Positions 11,701-22,356 are shown, counted from the stretch's first letter. The stretch: 64,000 nt of DNA from Brachionus manjavacas (GCA_019054805.1 JAHQIY010000010.1:913501-977500); one strand, 5' to 3'. Made by a program: numbers and translations. The notes: a model not told the origin generated them from the sequence alone.

Positions 11701-14700
11701 ACTTAAATTTCGCCTCGATTTTAAGTTGTCATCCGTTATCTATGCTTTTTATGAATTTATGATGATTTGTGATTTTTGGGCTTAATTTTTTATACTTTCT
11801 TTTTAAAAGCATTTTGATTTCAAAAATTAAAAAATAAAGCCAAGATAATAATTTTTTTCGGCAAATTAAAGTTTGAGATCAAGAAAAAATTTAAAATATT
11901 TCTTTTTATTGAACTTGCTATAGGGCTTCGTTGCGCACCGAAGACTATAACTTCAGAGGTTTTAGTTAATGTAAAATTAGTTTGTTTGTTTTTTGATACT
12001 GTATTTAAAAACTAAAAACTAAAAGGTAAAGCTAACAAAAAATATAAAGTTTAAATATATCTTGGTAAAAACGGGCAACTTGAAATTCATGATCACGATC
12101 ACATGATCAAGACTCAATACATTAAAATGTTAATAAAAATGATGACTTTTTAATTAAACACAAAATGTTTATTATTTTAATCAATTAAAAAAAATCTTTT
12201 TTTTTCCAATTGATCTTTAATTGATTTTTATAAAATATTTATTTGAAAATTTTAAAGACAAATTTAAAATCCATATTAAAGCATCCAAATTATGGCTTCA
12301 AATGTTATTTCAATATTAATTAAAATATATTACAGAGAAACAAAGTTAAATTTTGTATTGCAAAATTTATAAATATTGATTTAGATTTTATTTTACTTAA
12401 GAAAAAAATTCATATAATTTTCTTCCCAATTAAAGATTAAACAAATCATGTTTAAAAAAGTTTAAAAATTTAGTATTTAAAAAATTTATAAAAAATAATT
12501 CTAAATAAAAAGCTAAAATTTTTGATTTGAAATTTACATTTGATCATAAACTTCAATTTGCCGTAAAAACGTTGTATTTTTTTTAATCAAGCAAATGCTT
12601 GAATACTTAAACAATGCAGTTTTTTTTAATTTAACTTTTGAGGGCCTCTTAGATAAATTAAAAAAGAGAATACTGTCACGCTGTAACAAACTTTTTATTG
12701 ATTCCTTTCAATTACAAAATTTAATAATGTTTTAAATTTTTTAATTGATTTTAATAAAAACTTTTAAGGAAAAAAAAATTTAATGTTCCATAATTTTTGA
12801 TTTTTTAAGTGCAAAAATAAAATTTTCTTAGTCTAAATAATAATAATAATAAAAATAAGCTACGGCAAGGATGCTTGTGGAGATGTCTTACCGGGAAGAC
12901 ATCTATGGTAGATAGATGCATTGAAATCTAGTTGTATATACATAGTTGTTAATAATTTTGTTTTTAATTTTAAAAAAGTTTAAAAAAGTTTAAATTAATA
13001 TTGTTTAAATTATAGAATACTAATAAAAAAGATTTAAAAAGAAAAAAAATTATTATTACAAAAGACAATTGACGCGTTTCGAGCAAAAGTGACCGGAACA
13101 AAGATCCGAGAATAATTGATTATTTGATATAATAAAAAGTTTTTAAGAAAGCATTTTTAGAAAAAAAAATAAAGAAATTAAAAAAGAGATTAAATGAAAA
13201 TTTTTAAAAACAAAGTATAAAAGTATTTTTTATAGACGAGCAATACTTAGAGTTTTTATATTTTCAATTTTCGGTATTTTTTTTATTTAAAATAGGAATT
13301 TGAATTTTTAGAAAAATATTTATTAACTCAATTTCTGTTGATGCTCTTTTAATTTTATCGTGTAAATTTGTTTTAAAAAAAAAACCTTAAATTATCATTT
13401 AAAAATGCAACATATTTAAGTATTGAACAGTTCAGGAAAGAAAGAAAAAATAGTAAGATAACAATTACACAATGGAATCGGGTATTTGACATATCTTGAT
13501 TCAAATTGGTTTTCAAGCTAATGGAACAGAATGACTCAGTCCTCCTGCTACATATCTTTTGCTCAATTCAAAAAAACAATTCGAGACAGTTAAGAGTTTA
13601 ATTTTATTAAGGGCCTCATGATGCACAACACTGGAAGGAGTATCGTTTTTTAGTTTAAGTATAAAAACGAACTTCGGTGTTTTGTAAGACTTGAATGTTT
13701 TTAATATTTTTCTCTGAAAGTGAATTCAAACTTGGAAAAGAGTAATCAATTAAAGATCCGATAAAAGATTTCCTAGTGTTAAATTAATTTTTATCCTTAA
13801 AATCAAACTAAAATTTATTTACTTAACCAACCATTTTATTATTAAACAAGGAAATTTTCGTTGATAATTTTTGAAAATGAATTTTTAAGCTAAAAATTTT
13901 AAAGATTAACTTGAATTTTATTTAATTTTATCAAGCTTAATAAAAATATTTTAAATATTTTTCCTTTTTTTAAAGTGTTTTTTATTTTGGTTAAATAAAG
14001 TTTACTTTTTTAAATTAATTTCAACAAGATAAGTTTATAGATAGAAGACGAATATAAATGATAAAATCAATTGAGAAAATTTTAACTTAGGCTGTTGTAA
14101 ATTTTGTTTATTTTCAGAATCTGCATAAAATTTCAGGGGCAAAAGGAATAGCTAGAATAATAAAAGAAAGAAAAATTATTTTTAATAAATAAGTTTAAAA
14201 AGTTTGAAATAAAAGATTGGATGCTGGATCTTTTGGAACAATGGGAGTTGGAAGTGGCTTTGCGATTGCTGCAGCTTTACACTGTCGAGATTACCATCCA
14301 AACAAAAAAGTTCTCTGCATTCAAGGCGATAGTGCCTTTGGTTTTGGTGGAATGGAGATCGAAACAGCTTTTAGATACAATTTACCAATTGTTTTTATAA
14401 TCTTTAACAATAATGGAATATACGGTGGTTTGGATACAGAGAGTTTTGCTGGACTCAAAGAGAGTGGAGATCCGACCATCAAGTAAATTAAAATCTTAAA
14501 TTTTAAAATTATATTTTCTTAATTTATTTCAATTTTTAGCCTACCTCCAATGAGTCTAACAGCCGGCATTAGATATGATAAATTTGCTGGGGCATTTGAA
14601 AACTTCAAGGGTTATTTTGTTAGAACTCCGGATGAAATTTGCTCCGCATTGACACAAGCCTTGTCAGAAACAAAAACACCTTCAATAATTAACATAGAAA

Positions 14701-14811
14701 TCAGCCCTTCAGCTGATCGAAAAGCACAGGTATTTTATTTTAAAAAGTCAAATTCATTTTAAATTCACATTCCTTTAGGAATTTCCATGGTTAACCAAAT
14801 CCAAATTATAG
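8739..14811 (+). CDS. HACL1: 2-hydroxyacyl-CoA lyase 1 (peroxisomal, TPP-dependent)
   Basis: Cleaves 2-hydroxyacyl-CoA to formyl-CoA and an aldehyde in peroxisomal alpha-oxidation of phytanate and 2-hydroxy fatty acids. Seven exons: 8739-8941, 8988-9563, 9617-9806, 9859-10109, 14216-14482, 14540-14729, 14779-14811. All introns are GT-AG and the joined frame is 570 codons (569 aa), close to the roughly 578 of the vertebrate enzyme. The TPP-enzyme N-terminal domain has the catalytic Glu52 in [10 protein letters not shown]. The central domain includes [13 protein letters not shown]. The C-terminal TPP domain has GDS at 444-446 and NNNG at 471-474, the Mg-TPP binding motif. The protein ends in Ser-Lys-Leu, a canonical PTS1; this tripeptide appears only after splicing the 11-codon last exon. 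Small introns are 46-57 nt, but intron 4 is 4.1 kb and holds a dead Tc1/mariner element and a LINE tail. The gene appears intact. Confidence 0.95.
10442..11736 (-). mobile_element. Tc1/mariner-superfamily transposon, inactivated, in HACL1 intron 4
   Basis: About 1.3 kb, with imperfect inverted ends (ACGGGTGACAACATAAAATC at left; the reverse complement of the right end reads ACGGATGACAACTTAAAATC) flanked by TA on both sides (10440-10441, 11737-11738). The transposase is on the minus strand from 11593: an N-terminal helix-turn-helix ([19 protein letters not shown]), then [11 protein letters not shown] carrying the first catalytic Asp, then [10 protein letters not shown] and the EARPFEDFW block. 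Frames change between these parts, and a TAA at 10803-10805 interrupts the last one, so the copy is dead. It sits in the reverse orientation to HACL1 and would be removed by splicing. A related orphan end lies at 61020-61222. Confidence 0.8.
12838..12950 (-). repeat. LINE 3' end with two hairpins, family A (copy 1)
   Basis: On the minus strand: a perfect 8-bp hairpin (plus-strand 12882-12903, GATGTCTT/AAGACATC, loop ACCGGG), a weaker second hairpin (12866-12877, CAAG/CTTG), the sequence TAGCTTA, then an ATT-repeat tail at 12838-12857. The same layout appears at 32213-32279 and 46618-46692. The first of those is attached to reverse-transcriptase coding sequence, which identifies this as a severely 5'-truncated LINE. 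It lies in HACL1 intron 4. Confidence 0.7.
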
Positions 14812-15108
14812 AGCAACACATTTCCGTCCTTAATTAAATGATAATTTTTTTGATCATAATATTGGCGGCTTGAGGTGTGCATGGTGGTTTTTTTCCAATA
14901 GATATTATTTATTTTCGACGAATAAACGCTTTTAATTTTAATAATAAATTTTAACTCCTCTATTTTTTCTTATAAATTATTCTTAAATTTTATTAGTAAT
15001 AATATAATAAGCTTGTCAAAATTATAGATTGAATTTTTCGACTTAGAATTTTAATGCTGAACTTTGTTTAGATAAATTTGGTCGAAAATAATGACAATAT
15101 TGAGCTAA
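14812..15108. other. Spacer between lyase and ETS genes
   Basis: About 300 bp holding the 3' end of HACL1 and the upstream region of the ETS gene on the same strand. No TATA box or polyadenylation site can be picked with confidence in such A/T-rich sequence. Confidence 0.35.
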
Positions 15109-15558
15109 ATGGCAAATTTCTGGCACTCATGGTCGCACTCTTCAGAAAGTCAATCAGACTCAATCGAACTAGAGACACAGGATGATTTTTCCGATTCCTT
15201 CATGGACCTGGAAATTCTTTCCAATGAATTCACCCAACCAAACAGCATAAAATTATGGGAATTTTTGATAGAACTACTTGAAGACAAGCGATTTAGAAGT
15301 ATAATCAGATGGACAGGACCGGCATTTGGTCAATTTCATGACAACGAATTTACCATGGCAGATCCAGGGGAAGTGGCTAGGCTCTTCGCCATCCGATCCA
15401 ACAAGCCTTTTACTCTGAATTACAGTAAATTCAATCGAATACTTCGATCTTATTACAACAAGAAAAAATTACTTCAAAAAATCAATGGAAAGCCCAACAC
15501 CTTTTCGTTTAGATTTAACATTTTGCCCTATTTAAACAGATTAAGGCTAGCTCATTAG
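15109..15558 (+). CDS. Compact ETS-domain transcription factor
   Basis: A single exon of 149 residues. The ETS DNA-binding domain occupies about residues 47-136: IKLWEFLIELLEDKRF, IIRWTGP, FTMADPGEVARLF, then the recognition helix NYSKFNRILRSYYNKK and the closing strand TFSFRF. Arg110 and Arg113 match the two arginines that contact the GGAA core in ETS proteins. The family usually has LWGxRKNKPxMNY and LSRALRYYY; here Gly and several helix positions are changed (LFAIRSNKPFTLNY, FNRILRSYY), so it is divergent. The first 46 residues are acidic and Ser-rich, and there is no Pointed domain. The protein ends 13 residues past the domain. With no introns it could be a lineage-specific or retrocopied member, but the frame is intact. 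Nuclear location is inferred from the family. Confidence 0.88.
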   Translation: MANFWHSWSHSSESQSDSIELETQDDFSDSFMDLEILSNEFTQPNSIKLWEFLIELLEDKRFRSIIRWTGPAFGQFHDNEFTMADPGEVARLFAIRSNKPFTLNYSKFNRILRSYYNKKKLLQKINGKPNTFSFRFNILPYLNRLRLAH

Positions 15559-16109
15559 ATCATGTTTTGAACATTACTTGTACCTATTGATAGTGTAAAT
15601 TTTTGTTCTACCATTTATTTAAAATAAATTTAACCACTAAGTTTTATTAGAAAAATATTCAAAATTTTTGTTTTTACAATAGTTTTTTTCCAATTTATTA
15701 AAATATTTCCAAAATAAATTTGTCACTTTATTTAAATTCATGCAACCGTACCAGGATATAAGGACATTTAATTGTCCATGCGTAAAAAAAACTTCAGATA
15801 AACAATCAAGTAAAAATATTTTAGAGTTTGATACTTTGATTTCTTTGTAGGTGCCAAAAATTTTATTTTATAAATTTTTAAAGTAAAGAAAACTGATCGA
15901 GCAAGTATTCCTTTCGGTTAAAAAAAAAATCAATCATTACCAACTAACAAAATGAACAAGATTAGAGTGGAATAAAGCAGCGGTGAAGTTTAGTGCAGAA
16001 AAAAATTAATCAAAGCACAATATTTAAAAATTGAAAAATATATTGATAATTTTGAAAATTCTTAGCATTAAAATAAAAAAAAAGTTTTATTATGTCAGAA
16101 AAAAAGTCG
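15559..16109. other. A/T-rich intergenic region
   Basis: Downstream of the ETS gene. No gene or structured repeat recognised. Confidence 0.4.
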
Positions 16110-16330
16110 TAAAAAATCAACATATATGGTTAAACCACATCTTGAAAATGCTGCCCCCGTCAATCAATGGAATCAATTAACCGATGAAATTATTCAATCC
16201 AAAAACGTTAATGTCTTTAAAGCTTGTATTGAAAAAAGATTATATTATTCCTTTTAGTCTGAAGCGACTCAGACTTCACGCACTAGCGTAGCAATTAACA
16301 TTATTACTACTACTACTACTACTACTACTT
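16110..16330 (+). mobile_element. Internally deleted LINE 3' terminus, family B
   Basis: The frame from 16124 reads MVKPHLENAAPV and runs directly into NQWNQLTDEIIQSKNVNVFKACI before a TAG. In related LINE proteins these are two separate blocks: the VRPHLEYA block, and, about 100 residues later, the final WNxL...VNxFK block. The copy therefore has an in-frame internal deletion. After the stop comes a perfect 7-bp hairpin (16256-16275, AGTCTGA/TCAGACT), a smaller stem (ACGC/GCGT), and a TAC-repeat tail (16304-16329). It resembles the 21771 copy in layout (two hairpins, TAC/CTA tail). Confidence 0.7.
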
Positions 16331-17205
16331 GAGTTGTCGAATGAAGGTGTCTCAACCACACTAGAGTTGGTAGTTCACCTCGCTTCCTTAGGCCATCTTG
16401 AAATTGATGATCAATTCAAAATATCATTTCAAAGAGTTTATCTTCAGACATTAAAATTAATATTTGAAATAATTTATTTAAAAAGTGCTTTACATGTTAT
16501 GCAGATTTAAAAAATTTAAAAGCCTAAAAGAATTTTTTTTCATCCCTTTGATAAAATCAATTTTTTAATTTAAATATTTTAACTGATTTTTTGTAAATTT
16601 AACTTTGAAAATTTTTATTTAAAAATATTCGTAAATGAGATCGATCTTTTCATTCTATCGCTTATTTGGAATTTGTTATTTAGATTAAATTTGAATAATA
16701 ATTCTATTGAGTAATAAGCCAAAAAGTAGCAAAGAATGCTAATTAAAAAGTAAATTGTCTTCTGATAATGGTTAGCCAAATCCAAGATCATCCAAAAAAC
16801 TTATTTAATCCACGATGTTCAAGTAATAATTAGGTATGTAATTAGTGTGATACGGTTATGAAAAAATAAAGAACTTTATGTCCCAAATGGTTATACCAAA
16901 AAATTAATCCGAAATCGCTTTTTTATTAAATAAACTTTTTTCAAAAAAATTGGCTATTTTTATTTTTTTTTCGTTCTTTGTTAATATGATCTGTCTTATT
17001 TTAAAAAAAATAAATCAGTTTGTGAATAATATGAATTATTAAATTAGTCAGGAGTTAACTAAAATTGTTAATTAAAAATATCAGTATTGATTATTTATTT
17101 TTAAAAGATAATATTAATCTAAAGGTGAACTAGTCTAGTAAGTTGTACTCATAAACACTTTTTTTTAAATTTTTTTTTTCAAATAAAAATATATATTTTC
17201 AAAAA
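16331..17205. other. A/T-rich intergenic region
   Basis: No gene or recognised repeat between the LINE tail and the integrase relic. Confidence 0.4.
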
Positions 17206-18987
17206 ATGGAAAATCTCCCAGCTAAAAGTCCTGTTGATACTCTATCCGAACAACTTGAACAACTCGAAAGAATAAAGTTACACAAAGATAATTTTGAAAA
17301 TTTTGTCAAAACAATTGTTGATAAAGAAGATAAAAATTCAATTTTAATAACACGACAAAAACACCAACTAATCGTTAGTAATTTGGATGGTACAATTACG
17401 AATCCAGACCCAGGTAAAAAATACTATTTTAAAAAACAATAATAATTTACAAGAAGAAAACGGTAAGAAAGTACTTTATCGACAATTTAAGAAAAACGAA
17501 AAAATGAAGTCAATTTACCTGTTGCAGTAATAGACGACTTTTTCGATATACTTTCCCAACTTCACTCAGGAGGACATGTTGGAATAAATAAAATAGAAAG
17601 CGATATTGGATATCGTTATTATGGAATCCCTAGAACAATAATTGCAACATTTATCAAATTTTGTCCTATTTGTAATTTGAAATCAATTCAGGTTGGTCAA
17701 GACCGTGTTAAACCGATTAGATCGGATGATTTTTTATCCAGATTTCAAATTGATTCAGTTGACATGATACATAAGCCATGTGAAGTTGATGGAAAAATTT
17801 ATAAATGGTTAGCTCATGTAATGGATCATTTCACAAAGTTTCACATTGTGTGGGCTTTAGTTAATATGTGCAGAGGAAGTAGTAAATGCTGTTGAAGAAA
17901 GAGTTTTTGCTTATTTTGGATTACCTTATATTTGGCAAAGTGATAATGGAAAAGAATTTAAAAACGTTTTGATGCTATCATTGATTGAATCATGTGATGG
18001 AAATTGTAAAATAGTTCATGGTAGACCTAGGCATCCACAAAGTCAAGGTCTTGTCGAACAAGGAAATGGAACCCTTGAAAGGATGATAGCTGCAATGATG
18101 ACTTAGTTTGATACAAATAACTGGGTAAAATTATTACAAAAATAATGTATAATTTAAACACTCAAGAAAGTTCAGGTAAATTCAATTAATCAATTAATCA
18201 ATTAATCTGTTTTTTAATTTTTTATTTTTTTAGCTACAAAAGCATTGCCTTTTGAACTTGTGTTCAATATGAAACCTAATTTTGGAAATAATAAAAAATT
18301 TGTTGAGTTATTAATACAAGATAACAATGAATGCGAAATAAATATTGATAAAAATGACTTAATTACAGAACCAACTGAACCATTAGCTGAGCAATTAGCC
18401 GAGCCATCAGCGATTCTACCAGTTTCTAAGATTACTCGTTCTAGGCTGTTAGAGCATGTGTAAAACAAAACCAAGAAAAAGTTGCAAAAAAAATGAAAGA
18501 AAAGCATAACAAAAAAAGAAACAAACGTACTCTAGAGTTTAGTGTTGGAGGCAAAATGAGTGTTAGAATTCCAAGAATTGATAGAGGTGGAACTGATCTT
18601 CCAAGATTCCCGGGTATTTTACGTCGTAAATCTAATGACTTTTATGAAATCACGACTGAACACGGAATTTTGCAAGATTGTTTAAGAGCATGTGATCTAG
18701 AGCTTTATCATGGACCATTGAATATTGATATCGATCAAATAACAAATAAAATTGCTTTGCGTACAGTTGCTAATAAGAGAAGTCAAGATGTTAAAGATAT
18801 TGAAATAAGTTGTGATTGTAGTGGTAAATGTTCAAATAAAAGATGCAAATGTTATAAGGCTGGTTTAAACTGCAATTCACATTGCCATTTAAAATATCAA
18901 TCGAGTAGTTATAAGTTTTCATATAATTTTTTAAAAAATTTTGTTTTTAATTCAATAAAATTTATACATATTTTATACAATTTATAG
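17206..18987 (+). pseudogene. Intron-containing retroviral-type integrase gene (KRBA2-like), decayed
   Basis: A long integrase-type protein in pieces. Order: an N-terminal helical region; an HHCC-like zinc region (SQLHSGGHVGINKI ... FCPICN); a DDE core with Asp in FQIDSVDMIHK, Asp in WQSDNGKEF and Glu in QGLVEQGNGTLE; and a C-terminal Cys-rich CXC-like stretch (CDCSGKCSNKRCKCYKAG ... CNSHCH). This combination is known in the KRAB-A-domain-containing-2-like and Ginger-type integrase-derived genes common in invertebrates. Two GT-AG introns seem real: 17414-17453 (40 nt), and one after TQESS that ends at about 18232. The reading frame is broken by several single-base shifts and a TAG at about 18104-18106. 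Two of the shifts fall in A-runs, so assembly error is a partial alternative. No element ends were found. Confidence 0.7.
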
Positions 18988-19135
18988 ATTGTTTTATACA
19001 AATAATCAATAATATTAAAATAACAAAAAATTCTAACTTTGCATATACATTTTATTAATTTATATATTTCATAATGAAATCCATAGATTTCATAAATTTA
19101 TACTTAGCATAGAACAGCTCTATTCTAAAGATCAG

Positions 19136-19607
19136 TCAAAGCAGAAGATTAGCCTCTGTTTTCGTATCATAAACCACATTCATCTGCTGATTCATTTCAG
19201 GCATTTCATAGATGTTTCTCGAATTGAGTTGCTGCAGCTTTGACATTTGACTTAAGGCAAAATTGGCAAAAAATAACTCTTTATCATGTTCGGCTTTTTC
19301 TCAACCTAGAGTTCTTTTTCTTTGGTAAAAACTTTCAAAACTTTAGAACTATTGGGCATTGTGTAGATAACTTGTAGTTGGAAGGTAGCGTATCCAAGAA
19401 TCTTTTTACTCCTCTTCACTTTATCGTCTAATGCCAAACTCATGCGTAATCTCTGAGCCCATTTTCACGTTTCCAATATTCTTTCCAAAAAAACTTTTTC
19501 TAATTGTTTCCAGCTCTTTTGTTTCTTTTTTAATGCTGTCCATCAGCATCGTCTACATCAGATCCATCGAAACCGTACTCATAGGCATACTTGGAAAAAA
19601 TATTCAT
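19136..19607 (-). pseudogene. Broken gene of unrecognised family
   Basis: Protein-like sequence runs through three frames on the minus strand. From the ATG at 19607: MNIFSKYAYEYGFDGSDVDD. Then, in a second frame, KKETKELETIRKSFFGKNIG and NVKMGSEITHEFGI. Then, in a third frame, MSLALDDKVKRSKKILGYAT, FQLQVIYTMPNSSKVLKVFT and later SKLQQLNSRNIYEMPEMNQQ, up to the TGA at 19136-19138. Composition is far more balanced than the flanks, so this was coding. A TAG also lies between the last two blocks. I do not recognise the family. Overlapping plus-strand ORFs are shadows. Confidence 0.5.
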
Positions 19608-19850
19608 TTTAAAATTTTGTTTTAATAGTAGGATTAGTAGTAGTGGTGGCAGCTGTGACACATGCGCATGGATGAGCGGAGTGCAGTTTTTAAGGCTTCA
19701 CTATCAGCTGGTGCTTTATCTGGCTTTGGTTTCGATCTTCTCAATCACACTGGTGTCATTTGGTTGTCAAATTTTAAATGCTTTAATTTCAGAATTTTTA
19801 GTATAAAATTATTGGCTTATAATTATTACCTGTTTATTTGATGCAAAAAC

Positions 19851-21130
19851 AAAACTAAAATACTGAATTAGGAACAAAATTTTTTATTCATTACTTTTTT
19901 TTAGAAATAAATAGTACTAATTATCTAAATAAAACAACAAAATAAAAATAAAAACAAAATTATTTTTTTAAGGGCAAAAAAATAAAATTCTCTATCGAGG
20001 CATTTTTTAGCATCCTCCAAGTAGCGAAAACTACAGAAAGGAAAATAACTTTTACCTTTTCCAGTTGTTTATCCTTTAGTATTAGCTTGAAAGGCCTGAT
20101 CTTGAGATATGTTACAAGGAATTTCTTCAATTACAGGCTTTTTTTTAAATTCTCGAGTTATTTTAGAGATTTATTTATTTATTCGATTAACTATATCGAA
20201 CTAGAGATTTATTATTTATTTGTTTTATCTGTGTTTAGAGATAGTTTTATCTTTTGTGTTTAAATTACAAAATGTTTCCAATGTTGAAATAACATTGAAA
20301 AAGTGCGGTGTTTCAAATAATTTTTTCAGTTTTAAAAAAAAATAATTTTAAGTTAATATTGCAAGCATTTTCATATTTGAAATTAAACTCTTTGGTGAAT
20401 TAGAATGAGTTTAATTTTTGCTTGGAAATTTGAAAAAAATTTTGAAAATTCTTTTTCAACTTTTAAACATTTCATTTATTTATTTTTACCGAGCAAATGC
20501 TCCTTCAGAATAAAAATACATGAAAAAATTAAAAATAAAGTTGAATAATTTAAAATAAAATAAAAAAAGAATACAAAAAAAAAGATAAATAATTCACTTA
20601 GAATAAAGTTTTTATTCAATTGTTGAAAAACTGGGTCTAGTCGGTTAGGCAAACCAAAGTTCACTTATTATCCAAAAAATTCTTGTTCTCAGGTTTTGTG
20701 AACTATTGGCTCACCCAATTTTTTTGTTCAAGTGAACAAATTGAATAAAGCTATTTAATAGAATTCTTAATTCTCGAAACTGATTTAAAAATTAGTTAAT
20801 AGTTTTTTGTTTTTTTTTAATTTGAAGGAGCTTTAAAAATAGCTTAGCATTTTCTCTGATCTGGTTGACTTGGTTTAACTCTTTCAACAATCCCAAATAC
20901 CCAAATGCGCTCTCTTCTTAAATCCTTGCCTTTCAGCATAAATAATAAAAATTAAAGAAAATTAAAATAAATTGTTCACCCTTTAAGAGTTTGAATTTGG
21001 GGAACATAGATTCATCTATCAATTATGTATTAATAAATTAAAATAGTGATCAATTTAAATGTAATTGACATTAATTACAAAAAAAAACTAAAATGATTTT
21101 ATTTTGTTCCTAATTCAGTATTTTAGTTTT
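19851..21130. mobile_element. 1.28-kb interval bounded by a perfect 30-bp inverted repeat
   Basis: Bases 19851-19880 (starting AAAACTAAAATACTGAATTA) are the exact reverse complement of 21101-21130, and similarity continues a little way outward (ATGCAA on both sides). Such long exact arms in opposite orientation suggest the termini of a DNA transposon or foldback element. Inside, the minus strand near 20000-20150 gives a broken protein-like stretch (KPVIEEIPCNISQDQAFQAN ... YLEDAKKCLDREFYF) that I cannot assign. No target duplication is clear. Confidence 0.5.
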
Positions 21131-21770
21131 TAAATTGCATATTATTGTTATTCAAAAATATTAAATGGGAAAATTATTTAGCTCAATTTTTTATTTTATT
21201 TTTTTTTATCTTCTGGAGATTTATTTTTCGAATAAGAATGAATTAACTCAAAATTAATTTCATTAGACAAGATAAATAATTCACAGTTTTTTAAGAGAAA
21301 AATTGAGCGATGATTAATCTGAACCTTCAGTAACAAAAAAATAAAGAAAAAATTAGATTTGTAAACAAATATAGTGGTTGATTTCAGATTTTGGGTCTTG
21401 TCAATTTCATGATCTATAGATCGTGAAATGCTTATTATTGGCATCTTAAACGAAAATAATTATCATTATAAGTCCATTTTAAAATTTCAATTATAAGATT
21501 TAAATTTAAATTTTAGTTCAAATTTTTGAAATAAAAAGTAAACAACTTAACAATTTAATTTTTTTATTTAATTTATGCAATTTATGTGATCAAAAATTTG
21601 AAATCTATTTTTTTTTAATTTTCTTATTTTATTCATAAAATTTACAAGATAAATTTTGCGAGTAAAATTTGTGATCTATAGATCATAAAATTGACAAGAC
21701 CCCAGATTTTTTTTAATTGCATAAAATAATACTAAAAAATTTTAAATTCAATTCTAAAAAGTATACATTT
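21131..21770. other. A/T-rich intergenic region
   Basis: A minus-strand ORF (21196-21444) is Phe/Ile/Lys-rich and unsupported. The word GATCTATAGATC occurs at about 21411-21422 and GATCTATAGATCATAAAATTGACAAGAC-like sequence recurs near 21671, a small local repeat in opposite orientation. Confidence 0.3.
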
Positions 21771-21835
21771 AGTGTGCCTTATCAGCACACTCGCTGGCTA
21801 GCCAGCTACAGTCAAAACTACTACTACTACTACAT
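21771..21835 (+). repeat. LINE 3' end with two hairpins, family B (tail only)
   Basis: A 7-bp hairpin (AGTGTGC 21771-21777, loop CTTATCA, GCACACT 21785-21791) is followed at once by the perfect palindrome GCTGGCTAGCCAGC (21793-21806) and a CTA-repeat tail (about 21818-21833). The layout matches the LINE end at 16256-16329, although the stem sequences differ. No coding sequence is attached. Confidence 0.6.
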
Positions 21836-22356
21836 TTGTATTTCTCGAGTCTTAAAAACCATAAATAGCTCATAATTTAGCACTTATCTTTGAGGATTTT
21901 AAATTAACGTTAGCCTTCTGCTTTAGGATCCACAATCTCATTATTTGCTTGTGCCAAATTGTTTAGATTAATTTTTCGAATTGTTGAAAATGGATAAAAC
22001 TAATTTGGTTTAATCATTTTGAAACACAGTATTTCTTTTTTAATTTTTTTTTTGATAATCATAGTTGGAAAATAAAAATTTGAAAAAAAAAACTTTTTTT
22101 TTACTTTTCTACAAAAAAATATTTTGTAAACAAAAAAATTTGTAAAAATTTCTCAACTTTTGCAGCATATTTTAAAAATCGCCATGCCATGAGGCATCAA
22201 AACTGGAACAAACTTTGCTGAAAGGTAATTCAAAATTTTAAAGAAGAATTTAAATATTTTTCATGTAAATATTAAGGGATTAAAAATTAAAAAACATATA
22301 AAAATTATTTTATTTCATTTAAATTAAAAACAAATTTAAAATCTAGACTTTTCTCT
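21836..22356. other. A/T-rich region downstream of monoamine oxidase
   Basis: Probable 3' flank of the minus-strand oxidase gene. No other feature is supported. Confidence 0.35.

Noticed and set aside
11919-11954. Hairpin CTTCG/CGAAG with outer TATAG/CTATA
   Set aside because: Short stem with an internal mismatch; no further sign of an RNA gene.
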